Shown here one piece after another: positions 33,201-44,368 of a DNA stretch of 64,000 bases. The notes below the pieces were generated by a model. It worked only from the letters and a program-made list of their open reading frames with translations, made no database searches and was not told the DNA's origin. This DNA is from Conchocele bisecta (Eukaryota; Mollusca; Bivalvia; Lucinida; Thyasiridae), in NCBI GenBank assembly GCA_029237695.1, contig CM055274.1, positions 22,061,505 to 22,125,504 of the forward strand, given 5' to 3'. Made by a program: the position numbers and the translations under genes. The number at the start of each line of letters is the position of its first letter. Position 1 is the first letter of the stretch.

Positions 33201-36200
33201 TATCAAGGCGTTCCATGAAAGGAAACAGATGTTATAAGATATTTACCCCAACATTAAGTTTATGAATGTGCTAAGTTTGTGACCTTGACCTTGGGGTAAG
33301 GATTGGGTGGTGGGTCATGGATTTGCTACAGCATGATACAGGGTCATCTGAGGAATGCATGTATGAAATAACAAGGTGTTCCATGAACGGAAACAGAAGT
33401 TATGAGAAATTTACCCCAACGTTAAGTTTATGAATGTGCCAAGTTTGTAACCTTGACCTTGGGGTAAGGGCTGAGTGGTGGGTCATGGATTTGCTACAGC
33501 ATGATAGAGTGTCATCTGAGGAATGCATGTATGAAATAACAAGGTGTTCCATGAAAAGAAACAGAAGTTATAAGACATTTACCCAACGTTAAATTTATGA
33601 ATGTGCCAAGTTTGTGACCTTGACCTTGGGGTAAGGGCTGGGTGGTGGGTCATGTATTTGCTACAGCATGATAGAGGGTCATCTGAGGAATGCAGGTATG
33701 AAATAACAAGGTGTTCCATGAAAGGAAACAGAAGTTATCAGACATTTACCCAACGTTAAGTTTATGAATGTGCCAAGTTTGTGACCTTGACCTTGGGGTA
33801 ATGGCTGGATGGTGGGTCATGGATTTGCTACAGCATGATATAGGGTCATCTGAGGAATGCATGTGTGAAATAACAAAGTGTTCCATGAAAGGAAACAGAA
33901 GTTAAAAGACATTTACCCAACGTTAAGTTTATGAATGTGCCAAGTTTGTGACCTTGACCTTGGGGTAAGGGCTGGGTGGTGGGTCATGGACTTTGCTACA
34001 TAGCATGATAGAGGGTCACTGGTGAATGCATGTATGAAATAACAAGGTGTTCCAAGAAAGGAAACAGAAGTTATAAGACATTTACCCAACGTTAAGTTTG
34101 TGGATGACGCTGACGCCGACGCCGACGACGCCGGGTGTATGCCATAAGCTCTTCTGCACTTCGAGGCGAGCTAAAAACGTTTACAGTGTGGCCAGGATTC
34201 CGAACACACTGGTCGCCGTGGATGGGACACTCAGCGTCAGTCCAATTCACTTTCCTGGTTTTCAGCATGCTGGACTAAGGAAGTTGATTTGACAGCTGTG
34301 ACCGTGACCTTGGGGAAAGGGGTGGGGTTGATTATGGATTTGCTATAGCACGATAGAGTATCATCAGATTAATGCATGTATGAAATATCAAGGTGTTCAA
34401 AGTGTAAAGAAACAGAAGTTACACAACATTTACCCCAACGTTAACTTTTATGAACATGCTAAGTTTATAACCTTGACTTTTGGGTAAGGGTTGGTGGTGG
34501 GTGTGGAATTTGGATTTTCTTACAGCATGACAGAGGGTCATCTGAGGAATGTATGAAATAGGAAGGCGTTCCATGAAAGGAAACAGACATTTACCCCAAC
34601 TTTAAGTTTATGAATGTACTAAGTTTGTGACCTTGACCTTGTGGTAAGGGATGGGCGGTGGGTCATGGATTTGCTATAGCATGATAGAATATCATCAGAT
34701 GAATACATATTTTAAATATCAAGGCGTTCCATGAAAGGAAACAGATGTTATAAGTTATAATACATTTACCCCAACATTAAGTTTATGAATGTGCTAAGAT
34801 TGTGACATTGACCTTGGGGAAAGGGGTGGGCGGTAAGTCATGAATTTGCTATAGCACGATAGAGTATCATCAGATTAATGCATGTATGAAATATGAAGGC
34901 GTTCCCTGTAAATAAACAGAAGTTACACAACATTTACCCCAACGTTAAGTTTATGAACATGCTAAGTTTGTGACCTTGACCTTGGGGAAACGATTGGGTG
35001 GGCGGTGGGTCATGAATTTGCTACAGCATGATACAGGGTCATCTGATGAATGCATGTATGAAATATCAAGGCGTTCCATGAAAGGAAACATATGTTATAA
35101 GATATTTACCCCAACGTTAAGTTTATGAATGTGCTAAGTTTGTGACCTTGACCTTGGGGTAAGGACTGGGTGGTGGGTCATGGATTTGCTACAGCATGAT
35201 ACAGGGTCATCTGAGGAATGCATGTATGAAACAACAAGGTGTTCCATGAACGGAAACAGAAGCTATAAGAAATTTACCCCAACGTTAAGTTTATGAATGT
35301 GCCAAGTTTGTAACCTTGACCTTGGGGTAAGGGCTGAGTGGTGGGTCATGGATTTGCTACAGCATGATAGAGGGTCATCTGAGGAATGCATGTATGAAAT
35401 AACAAGGTGTTCCATGAAGGGAAACAGAAGTTATAAGACATTTACCCAACGTTAAGTTTATGAATGTGCCAAGTTTGTGACCTTGACCTTGGGGTAAGGG
35501 CTGGGTGGTGGGTCATGGATTTGCTACAGCATGATAGAGTGTCATCTGAGGAATGCATGTATGAAATAACAAGGTGTTCTATGAAAGGAAACATAAGTTA
35601 TCAGACATTTACCCAACGTTAAGTTTATGAATGTGCCAAGTTCGTGACCTTGACCTTGGGGTAAGGTCTGGGTGGTGGGTCATGGATTTGCTACAGCATT
35701 ATAGAGGGTCATCTGAGGAATGCAGGTATGAAATAACAAGGTGTTCCATGAAAGGAAACAGAAGTTATCAGACATTTACCCCAACGTTAAGTTTATGAAT
35801 GTACTAAGTTTGTGACCTTGACCTTGGGGTAAAGGTAGGGATGGGCGGTGGGTCATGGATTTGCTATAGCATGATAGAATATCATAAGATGAATCATATT
35901 TTAAAAATATCAAGGCGTTCATGAAGGGAAACAGATGTTATAAGTTATAATACTGTACCCCCAACATTAAGTTAATGAAAATGTGCCTAAGATTGTGACA
36001 TTGACCTTGGGAAAGGGGTGGGCGGTGAGTCATGAATTTGCTATAGCACGATAGAAGTATCATCAGATTAATGCATGTATGAAATATGAAGGCGTTCCTG
36101 TAAATAAACAGAAGTTACACAACATTTACCCCAACGTTAAGTTTATGAACATGCTAAGTTTGTGACCTTGACCTTGGGGTAACGATTGGGTGGGCGGTCG

Positions 36201-37245
36201 GTCATGGATTTTGCTACAGCATGATACAGGGTCATCTGATGAATGCATGTATGAAATATCAAGGCGTTCCATGAAAGGAAACAGATGTTATAAGATATTT
36301 ACCCCAACATTAAGTTTATGAATGTGCTAAGTTTTGTGACCTTGACCTTGGGGTAAGGATTGGGTGGTGGGTCATGGATTTGCTACAGCATGATACAGGG
36401 TCATCTGAGGAATGCATGTATGAAATAACAAGGTGTTCCATGAACGGAAACAGAAGTTATGAGAAATTTACCCCAACGTTAAGTTTATGAATGTGCCAAG
36501 TTTGTAACCTTGACCTTGGGGTAAGGGCTGAGTGGTGGGTCATGGATTTGCTACAGCATGATAGAGTGTCATCTGAGGAATGCATGTATGAAATAACAAG
36601 GTGTTCCATGAAAAGAAACAGAAGTTATAAGACATTTACCCAACGTTAAATTTATGAATTGTGCCCAATTTTTGTGACCTTGGGGGAACTTGGGCCGGTG
36701 GGTAAGGGCTGGGTGGTGGGTCATGTATTTGCTACAGCATGATAGAGGGTCATCTGAGGAATGCAGGTATGAAATAACAAGGTGTTCCATGAAAGGAAAC
36801 AGAAGTTATCAGACATTTACCCAACGTTAAGTTTATGAATGTGCCAAGTTTGTGACCTTGACCTTGGGGTAATGGCTGGATGGTGGGTCATGGATTTGCT
36901 ACAGCATGATATAGGGTCATCTGAGGAATGCATGTGTGAAATAACAAAGTGTTCCATGAAAGGAAACAGAAGTTAAAAGACATTTACCCAACGTTAAGTT
37001 TATGAATGTGCCAAGTTTGTGACCTTGACCTTGGGGTAAGGGCTGGGTGGTGGGTCATGGATTTGCTACAGCATGATAGAGGGTCATCTGGTGAATGCAT
37101 GTATGAAATAACAAGGTGTTCCAATGAAAGGAAACAGAAGTTATAAGACATTTACCCAACGTTAAGTTTGTGGATGACGCTGACGCCGACGCCGACGACG
37201 CCGGGTGTATGCCATAAGCTCTTCTGCACTTCGAGGCGAGCTAAA
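30218..37245. mobile_element. Helitron-like element carrying a ~170 bp tandem array (about 40 units)
   Basis: The left end (about 30221) reads GATGACAAGAGTTGTCAGAA then ACAACGAAGCTCGCC. The right end (37175-37245) reads GACGCCGACGACGCCGGG then CTTCGAGGCGAGCTAAAAAC. GCTCGCC and GGCGAGC are complementary subterminal words, and each end can form a short hairpin. In between are about 40 units spaced 165-175 bp, each with a TGACCTTGACCTTGGGG start and ATGGATTTGCTA, AATGCATGTATGAAAT and TTACCCCAACGTTAAG blocks. The architecture fits non-autonomous Helitrons with internal satellite repeats known from bivalves. No helicase or Rep frame is present. The first ~600 bp hold more degenerate units. Confidence 0.75.
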
Positions 37246-37375
37246 AACGTTTACAGTGTGGCCAGGATTCCGAACACACTGGTCGCCGTGGATGGGACAC
37301 TCAGCGTCAGTCCAATTCACTTTCCTGGTTTTCAGCATGCTGGACTAAGGAAGTTGATTTGACAGCTGTGGTCTG
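31227..37375. repeat. 3.07 kb direct duplication inside and beyond the array
   Basis: 31227-34302 and 34303-37375 are near-identical copies of about 18 units plus the element's right end plus ~125 bp of downstream flank (through GATTTGACAGCTGTG). The first copy returns directly into mid-array sequence (ACCGTGACCTTGGGGAAAGG) after the flank; the second runs into unique sequence. Indels cluster near 31880-32130, 33985-34020, 34440-34520, 35830-36060 and 36650-36700, which suggests sequencing or assembly error. Confidence 0.9.
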
Positions 37376-37529
37376 GTTGTCAAAGTCGCACCAGAAGTTT
37401 ACATTCAAAGGGCTTGATGGATTTACAATACTGAAGAGTTCTCAAGTTCGTAACTTAAGAAATTTCGCACGAAATGTGTCATTCTTGCTCTGCTTAGCTT
37501 AGTAGTTGCCTCATGCACTTGTATTCATT
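37376..37529. other. Gene-free interval
   Basis: Nothing recognised. Confidence 0.3.
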
Positions 37530-37777
37530 ATAACCCTTTTAACACCAAGTAACTGAGATGGAATATTTCATGTTATATTTCAGACTATTCCATTAACCAT
37601 GGGATGTTCATTATAAATTTAAAACATTACATTTTGTTGTCAGAAATTGGCGGTAAAAATAGAAATTTTTCACAAACAGTGCAGATCCTGATGAGACGGC
37701 TCGTTAAAAGTTGGCTCATCTGGATCTACACTGTTTGCAAACTCCAGAATATAGGTATGTGGTGTTGAATGGGTTAA
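37530..37777. mobile_element. piggyBac-like MITE, TTAACCCTTTCAACCC family
   Basis: The ends ATAACCCTTTTAACACC and GGTGTTGAATGGGTTAA are inverted; the left TTAA has mutated to ATAA. The central palindrome is GATCCTGATGAGACGGCTCG with the paired GGCTCATCTGGATC. Confidence 0.8.
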
Positions 37778-38107
37778 AGGAATAGTATTACATTTGACAT
37801 AAACATGTGTTAAATGTTGTTATGCTCCCTATGCGATAGCAAGGGTGACATATTGTTTTGCTCCTGAGGTTCCGTCCAGTTCATGAAAATAAAACGTTTG
37901 AAATCTCTAATAAAATAATGACCTGTTGACCTTTCGGCGGTCATCTTGGATTACGTAATGATCAGATTTCGACAATAAATGCTCCAAAGTGATCGTCTTG
38001 TCGATACATTCGATTTCATAATGATACGACCATATTCGGTCAAGTTTGAAATTTGCGATTGTGCGACATATTCGTTTATACCAAAAAGTAACAAATATTT
38101 GGGTGAG
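37778..38107. other. Gene-free interval
   Basis: Nothing recognised. Confidence 0.3.
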
Positions 38108-38400
38108 ATATTTACAGAAAAATATATATTCAGCTCTAAATTTAGAATATCCGGACCTGGTGCCAGGTCCATTCCACAGCAGCCACTTAGCTCCAACCCC
38201 AAAAGTAAAATGATCAGCACTAATCTCGTTACTTTTTAACGAGGTACAACAGGATTTAGCTCTCAAGTATCAGAAGGCCGAACAAGTACACGAGGGCCAA
38301 ACCATGCAAGTCGGGATTCCAGGAAGGATGAACCCCGATTGTTAAATTACCATTCGAGCGCTCCCGATCAGCTACCCACTGTGAAGACCATGATTTAACA
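38108..38400 (-). mobile_element. SINE fragment (V-SINE/RUDI-like family)
   Basis: Body and head only: ATATTTACAG, CCTGGTGCCAGGTCCAT, AGGGCCAAACC and GATGAACCCCGAT follow in the usual order. The conserved 3' domain at the left is missing. Confidence 0.7.
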
Positions 38401-39054
38401 GCGCATGTAAAACCGATAGGTTTCGGCAAACCATGGCCCATGTAGAACAAAGAATGTCAACGACAGGTAATGTTATACAAGTCCAGCTGTTAAACGTACG
38501 GAAGTTACCCACAACCATATACAAGTATACGACAGGCATGCCATGAGTGGAACACTATCCCCAATCCTGAAAATTTATTTGAGCAGCGGATTGCGTTGCG
38601 ATTTGCTAGGGGGTCTGACCCCACCCCCCCCCCCCCCCCCCATTATTTATTTTCAATTCTAGATGCTCTGTGCTTCATTCTGAGGTATATTTAGCATTAA
38701 ATAGATCACATTTTCCCCTGAAAAAATATGCTATAATTAGGAAAAATTGGCAATATAATCCATTTCAATTTAAAATAATACTTGCAGGGATTCTGCTGGG
38801 GAAAATAAAAGAATCGCTATTTAAAAAAATTGTAATTTTTTATCGCCATTCTCAACGGATTTACAAGATTCACAAAAGTGGTCCCTGTGACTTCAAATCC
38901 GGATTTCCGGATTAATCCGGAAATTTCCCATGTCTGATACGACCTTAGTGGATGATCTGTAGAAGTGGTGCTTATCGGCATTGTGACCAGTGTAGATTGA
39001 GCTAAGTTCATCATTGAAATGCTCGTCATACTTCTAACAAGCAATACAATAAGT
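38401..39054. other. Gene-free interval with a C-run
   Basis: A C-run interrupted by one A lies at about 38622-38641. No exon recognised. Confidence 0.4.
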
Positions 39055-39412
39055 GTTTTGTTTGTTTGTTTGTGTTTAACAGCCTAGCAACAGCTTATGT
39101 CATTTAAGGTCGGGTCAATGGGTTCGATCCCGTATTCAACCTACTGCATTGCGGCGTGGTGGGGGGGGGGGGGGGTGGATCCCAAAATCAGACAAAAAAA
39201 TAAATATATCAGACCCGAAATCAGAAAAACACAACCTGGTGGCTGGTTCATACCACACCCCACACCACTGCCCCCGCCCCCCCCCCACCCAGGACCCTTC
39301 CCCTAAAAGTAATACATGAGGGCCAAACCAGGTTTCCGGTCGGGATTCCGGTAAGGAAGAACCCCGATCGTTAAATTACCCATCGAAGGCTCCCACCTGC
39401 CACCCACACTAC
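39055..39412 (-). mobile_element. V-SINE/RUDI-like SINE with (CAAA)n tail
   Basis: The plus strand shows (TTTG)n at 39057-39074, then TTTAACAGCCTAGCAACAGC, GGGTTCGATCCCGTATTC, a 15-base G-run at 39162-39176, CCTGGTGGCTGG, AGGGCCAAACC and GGTAAGGAAGAACCCCGATC. The (CAAA)n tail and 3' domain at the left define the minus-strand orientation. Confidence 0.78.
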
Positions 39413-39659
39413 ATACAACATGCACAACTTTGGACAACCACATATCACATTCACAACTTTGGGATATAACAGACATAAAGACTCGTTAAATTTCAGGTCT
39501 TATTTATTAAAGCAGTTGATATAGATATTACTGAATCCGTTGTCATGTAGAAAATAAGAGATGGGTCACATGTACTGTATACATGCATATGTACAAATAT
39601 ACACTTTATACATATACCAAGTTGTCCTAGACATTCTATCAGTGATGAACAAAGAAAAT

Positions 39660-40165
39660 GTACCACATGTGGCTCGACATGACAAAATGGGGCTATTGGG
39701 TTTCAACGTGCATGATCACATGGTTGCAACAACAACAACAAATACTGAAACTTCCAGACGGGCCTCCGATTCAAAGTACGTATGCTGTTATATTGTCATT
39801 ATGTAACGGATTTTAATGAAATATGGCACATCAAACGCGTCGTGTTGCATTTGGTGGTCCCTGTACTTTGGCCCAAACATGTCGTTTTTTTTGAGAAAAA
39901 TCGTTTTCAGGGTTTACTGTGAAAATCACCAAATGCAGGTAATGAAGACCGTTTGCTGCGCCACATTCCATCGAAATCCGTTGCATATTAAGGAAAATAT
40001 CAAATAATATTTACTTTGGAGTGGGTGCGCCTTCAACACGTTCAGACATTGTTGTTGTTGTGATAACCACGTGATCATGCACCCTTGGGTTTGCAACCAG
40101 TGTAGTCACAGATCAGCATGCGCGTCCGCGCAGTCTGATCAGGGACTACACTGTTTGCTATTGCA
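39660..40165. mobile_element. GTGGCTGTGACTGG-family MITE split by an 8-bp-TSD insertion
   Basis: The left part (GACAAAATGGGGCTATTGGGTTT, 39680-39703) and right part (GGGTTTGCAACCAGTGTAG, 40087 onward, with a CGCGTCCGCGCAG palindrome) form one MITE when the insert is removed. The right terminus is eroded. Confidence 0.7.
39704..40084. mobile_element. 381 bp foldback insertion with 8 bp target-site duplication
   Basis: TTGGGTTT at 39696-39703 and 40085-40092 is the duplication. Termini CAACGTGCATGATCACATGG and CCACGTGATCATGCACCC are inverted relatives, followed inward by (CAA)n/(TTG)n. The interior also folds: ACGGATTTTAATGAAATATGG against its counterpart near 39962-39985. The 8 bp duplication suggests hAT-like mobilisation; no transposase. 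Confidence 0.82.
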
Positions 40166-40485
40166 TCGAGGACCCATTAATGATGCCTCAACAAAATTAC
40201 TTTGGATTGGTAGTGTATACGAGCGAATTTAGAGATATTCTAGTTCAAAACTCAACAAGTACATTTTACTTGCGGCCAGTCACATATGTGGTTGGCCAGT
40301 TACATATGTGGTTGCGGTTGGAGAAATGGGGCTTATGGTATTTGTGGTCAGTGTAGCTCCCAATCTGCCTACAAATTAGTATGATTATCTAGTTTTACGT
40401 TCACCTTAATCCTCCAATAATGTGTATTTAACTACATGTATATATGATATGTGCTTATTCAAATGAAATAATACCGGTACGGTTT
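40166..40485. other. Gene-free interval with MITE fragment
   Basis: 40303-40375 is a one-ended fragment of the GTGGCTGTGACTGG MITE (GAGAAATGGGGCTTATGG). A doubled GTCACATATGTGGTTG-like word precedes it. No exon. Confidence 0.45.
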
Positions 40486-41043
40486 AAACTATAGTCTGTT
40501 TCACGTAAGCTGCCCAAATTTTACGGCCATATAAACAATTCAAAAACCATACTTTTTTTTCGATAATATTAAATTAAAGGAAAATTTAAGAATGAGCCTT
40601 CTTTTTATTTCATGAAATTTGGTAAAATATTGATTTTATTGCGAAAACAAAATTTCCCCATGTTAAATCCGTGAAGATGTCTATGGGGATTTAACATGGG
40701 GAAATTTTTTTGAATTTTAGAAATACTGGACCGATTTTTAAAATTTAACTTGTTTTCTTAGTTAGATCATTTCCCAGCTATCTAGCCAGGTTTCGGAGTC
40801 AATTTCAAAAAAAAATAGTTTTTTGACTCCTGCCACAAGTCCTCTACCTCTTTTCCCCCCATGTTAAATTCCCATAGAGAAATCAATTTTTCTTATAAAA
40901 TCAATATTTGACCAAATTTCACGAAATAAAAAGAAGGCTCATTCTTAAATTTTCCTTTAATTTAATATTATCGAAAATAATATTGTTTTTGAATTGTCTA
41001 TATAGCCGTAAAATTTGGGCAGCTTTCGTGAAACAGACTATAA
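40486..41043. mobile_element. TIR element TATAGTCTGTTTCACG, ~190 bp inverted ends
   Basis: TATAGTCTGTTTCACGTAAG at the left is matched by CTTTCGTGAAACAGACTATA at the right. Inverted similarity continues through AAATTTAAGAATGAGCCTTC, interrupted by a run difference, and the centre has a hairpin ATGTTAAATCC / GGATTTAACAT. Outer TA dinucleotides suggest a TA target. A degraded relative lies at 57290-57530. Confidence 0.85.
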
Positions 41044-41450
41044 CTTTTTAGTCCGATACTGTTCATACGGTTTGTGAGGAGCACGACCAGTGTTTCACCA
41101 TACACTTTCAAACTGTGCAGACCCTGATCAGTCTGGGATTATGTAGGCTGGCCTGGGTCTATACTGATTGTAAATGTTGTAGGCCCTGTTTCTCCACACA
41201 GCACTACAATGGTGTAGGCTAATTATGGGCACCAAAAGCTTTCCAAACACATTTAAATGTCATTTAACATGCCCATATTCATCCATATTCCCGGAATATT
41301 CAAGGCAGTTCAAAGAAGTATGAGCAGGTAGACTGTCATAGTGTTCCGAATTCAGTACATGACTAAATTGTGTGATGTATGACAACACCTGCGTGTTTGC
41401 AACATCACACATTAGTCGATGCGTAAAATTAGCCGAAATAACAGTACAAC
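41044..41450. other. Gene-free interval with MITE fragment
   Basis: 41105-41185 resembles the hairpin core of the GTGGCTGTGACTGG MITE (GCAGACCCTGATCAGTCTGG). The rest is unremarkable. Confidence 0.4.
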
Positions 41451-42555
41451 AGGGCCCGTTGCTCAAAACCGCTGTTAGCGCCCTCACATACGTCTTTGGC
41501 ATTTTGTATGCGACAGATGAATCTGGTTATACCCCTTATGTGAGTATTACGATTATTCGTAATCATATTTAAGGGGAAGGGGCCATGTGACTGGTGTGGT
41601 ATGGACCTGGCAACAGGGCAGGTTATTCTAATTTCAGGGCTGATTATAATTTTTCTCGATGTGAATATTCCATTCAGATTTTGGGATTTTCCCCCCAATG
41701 CAACGGGATAAAACTGGATAGAACCCATTTGCCCGGCCTATGACCTTCGCTGTTGATATGCCGTTAAATACCAATAAATAAACCCCAATCAAACCCCAAT
41801 CAAACCCCAATCAATCAATAGTTCAGTGACTAAATGTCAGTGCTCCAACCAAACATGTGCATTCCCTTCTGTGTATCACTTTACTGTTGACGGACAAACC
41901 CGGGCAACATTGCAATGTACAAGCTGGCTGGTCTGTGTCTACACTTGATGCAAAGGCGATTTTTACCCAACTGGGCCCGGTTGCTCAAAGCTTCTGTTAG
42001 CTTAACAGACTGTTAAATCCTTAGCATCAAGTAGACACAGACCAGCCAGCTTGTACATTCCAATGTTGCCCGGGTTAGTCCGTCAACAGTAAAGTGATAC
42101 ACAGAAGGGAACGCACATGTTTGGTTGGAGCACTGACATTTAGTCACTGAACTATTGATTGATTGGGGTTTGATTGGGGTTTATTTATTGGTATTTAACG
42201 GCATATCAACAGCTAAGGTCATAGGCTGGGCAAATGGGTTCTATCCAGTTTTAACCTGTTGCATTGGGGGGAAAATCCCAAAATCAGAATGGAATATTCA
42301 CATCGAGAAAACGTATATGCAGCCCTGAAATTAGAATAACCGGACCTGGTGCCAGGTCCATACCACACCAGTCACTTGGCCCCTTCCCCTCAAATACAAT
42401 TACGAATAATTGTAATGCTCACATAAGGCGTATAACCAGATTCAACTGTCACATACAAAATGCCAGACGTATGCGAGGTCCAAACCAGGTCTCCAATCGG
42501 AATTCCGGTAAAGATGAACCCTGATCGTTAAATTACCCATAGCACCCAGTCACCC
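41451..42555. repeat. Large inverted duplication with a SINE in each arm
   Basis: Arms of about 470 bp (about 41478-41953 and 42026-42483) are inverted and differ at scattered bases only. Each contains the same V-SINE copy (plus orientation on the left, minus on the right) and the same flank (CACTGACATTTAGTCACTGA and complement). The ~72 bp spacer and the outer left edge (41451-41477, GGGCCCGTTGCTCAAAACC) are pieces of the GGGCCCGGTTGCTCAAAGC hairpin MITE. This points to a MITE-linked inverted duplication event. Confidence 0.85.
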
Positions 42556-42589
42556 ACTAAATGTATCCAAATACATTGTTATTGTGATG

Positions 42590-42712
42590 AAACCAGTACC
42601 ACCATAATAACCCTAAATATTGGCACACTCACTGTTGTTTGGCAACCATATATTAATATCGTTTCCCCAAATAAATGGTGTCCGAATATTTAGGGTTATT
42701 ATGATACTCAAT
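42590..42712. mobile_element. Hairpin MITE, ATAATAACCCTAAATATT family
   Basis: ACCATAATAACCCTAAATATTG is matched by GAATATTTAGGGTTATTATG; the interior carries AATAAATGGTGTCC. A second copy is at 53783-53980. Confidence 0.75.
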
Positions 42713-42833
42713 TGTTCACTCCGGTCACAGGAGTAAGGGTGCAGTGCACTGGATCAGGACAATTTCTTTCAGAGCTGCTAGTTGTTTTTGCAAGGCCATA
42801 ACAAATAAGTACTTTGGTTCTCGGACACGGGGC

Positions 42834-42939
42834 TGAATTTACATTTATTGAGCATAGGCTGCATATGCAGCCTATGCTCAATAAATGTAAATCCATCAAT
42901 GGAAATTTACAGACGATCCTAAATTTGCACTTACAAATA
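42834..42939. mobile_element. MITE fragment, GGGGCCCGTTTCACTAAAC family
   Basis: The palindromic core TTTACATTTATTGAGCATAG with GGCTGCATATGCAGCC and part of the right arm; both termini are missing. Confidence 0.75.
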
Positions 42940-43031
42940 TGCGGAATGTGAAGTGGACGACAGATTTTTAAATATATTTTAATTATTTTTTGTTCGAGAT
43001 GTTCGTCTCTGATTTTTTTTTCAAGTTGCCA

Positions 43032-43112
43032 GATACATATATCGATGGTCTAGTAACATAAGATCGTAACTGCTATGCTTTATGTTACGACCTTATGTTA
43101 CTAGACCATCGA
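43032..43112. repeat. Perfect-arm hairpin
   Basis: ATATCGATGGTCTAGTAACA at 43038 is matched by TGTTACTAGACCATCGATAT at 43093-43112, around the inverted pair AAGATCGTAAC / GTTACGACCTT. A short foldback of unknown family. Confidence 0.85.
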
Positions 43113-43209
43113 TATGCGAATGTCTGCACAAAAGGAATATGTTCTATAAAGTTACTATAACCTCAAGATTTTCGTCAGACATGATTGGATTCAACATATT
43201 TTTGAATGG

Positions 43210-43413
43210 TAGTGATCATCTGGCAAATTTATAGTCCAATTTTATTTCTCCACGACGATAAAATGCTCGACGCACAGGGATTCTAACCAAAGTACTTTTG
43301 TTATGACCTAATTTCAGTGCTGAACAATTGGTACTCCGCACCATATACCTGTGCATTCTCCCATCTTTATATGACCTTGTTGTTAAATGGACATAAAGCC
43401 CCAATTAATCAAT
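43210..43413 (+). mobile_element. Probable SINE, plus orientation
   Basis: The right end TATATGACCTTGTTGTTAAA then GGACATAAAGCCCCAATTAA and (TCAA)-like sequence resembles the 3' domain and tail of V-SINEs. The left part carries a B-box-like motif in complement (GGGATTCTAACC). More diverged than the other copies. Confidence 0.45.
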
Positions 43414-43492
43414 GAAATTTGTATGGAGAATGCTTAGCAAACAAGCAAATTGTTGTCCCACCGCTGGTGACATCATGAAGAAAACAGCCATC

Positions 43493-43880
43493 CAGGGCTC
43501 CAGATAAGGAATTAGTAATTGAGTATTGTCACTCCATCATTTCTGAAGCAATTTGGTATTTCAAAATTATAATTGTGTAAAATAGAATCACACAACTGTT
43601 TACACATCAGCAGAACGCACTCATTTAATAGTTTGCTTCTAAATGAAAACAAATCTTGGTATTTCATTAGAGACAAGTCTAATAAAAATACCAAGATGTG
43701 TTTTCATGGAAAAATAAGAAAATATGCTATATTTGTGGTCTGTTTATTGTTTTCAGTAGCATGATAAAGATATCACAAATTTTTCATTGCTTTTGGATAC
43801 TCACTACTTCCGATTTCAATTGGGTTTTTGGAAATTTTAATTGGGTATTTACACAAATACGCAGCTTATCTGGAGCCCTG
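43493..43880. mobile_element. hAT-like MITE, CAGGGCTCCAGATAAG family
   Basis: Ends CAGGGCTCCAGATAAGG and CTTATCTGGAGCCCTG. The interior contains AATACCAAGATGTGTTTTCAT and a central palindrome around TTAGAGACAAGTCTAAT. Other copies are at 54514-54871, 57834-58235, 58292-58492 and 62040-62255, with fragments at 55650 and 58983. Confidence 0.85.
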
Positions 43881-43959
43881 ACCATGTATGTACATGCTAA
43901 GTATCCTGAAGATCGGATAGACGGTAGTCGAGTTATCGCACATAAACAAAAGTTTGTTT

Positions 43960-44368
43960 GTTTGTTTGTTGGTGTTTTCTGGTGAAGTGATTGGTTTTTA
44001 ACGGCTACGGGCGGTCATGTAAGGCCGGGCAAACGGGTTCGATACCGTTTAAACCTGCTGCATTGGGGGGGGAAATCCCAAAATCAGAACAGAATATTTA
44101 CATCGAGAAAAAATATATTCAGCCCTGAAATTAGAATAACCTGACCTGGTGCCAGGTCCATACCACACCAAGGTCACTTGGCCCCTTCCCCTAAAATATG
44201 ATTACGAATAATCGTAATACTCACATAAGGGGTATAACCAGATTCAACTGTCACATACAAAATGTCAACACGTATGTGAGGACCAAACCAGGTCTCCAGT
44301 CGGAAATCCGGTAAGGATGGACCCCGATCGTTAGATTACCCATCGCGTGCTCCCACCTGCCACCCACT
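43960..44368 (-). mobile_element. V-SINE/RUDI-like SINE (cluster member 1)
   Basis: (TTTG)n at 43953-43970, TTTTTAACGGC domain, GGGTTCGATACCGT, G-run, CCTGGTGCCAGGTCCAT, and head ending CCCACCTGCCACCCACTTTG at 44351-44370. First of five SINEs in one orientation between 43960 and 46318. Confidence 0.8.

Noticed and set aside
30218..37245. CRISPR-like array
   Set aside because: The ~170 bp units are contiguous tandem repeats without short constant repeats and unique spacers, in a eukaryotic context.
34098..37362. Two identical 64-codon frames at 34098-34292 and 37168-37362
   Set aside because: Identity comes from the 3.07 kb duplication; the frame crosses the Helitron-like end into flank and shows no motif or coding bias.
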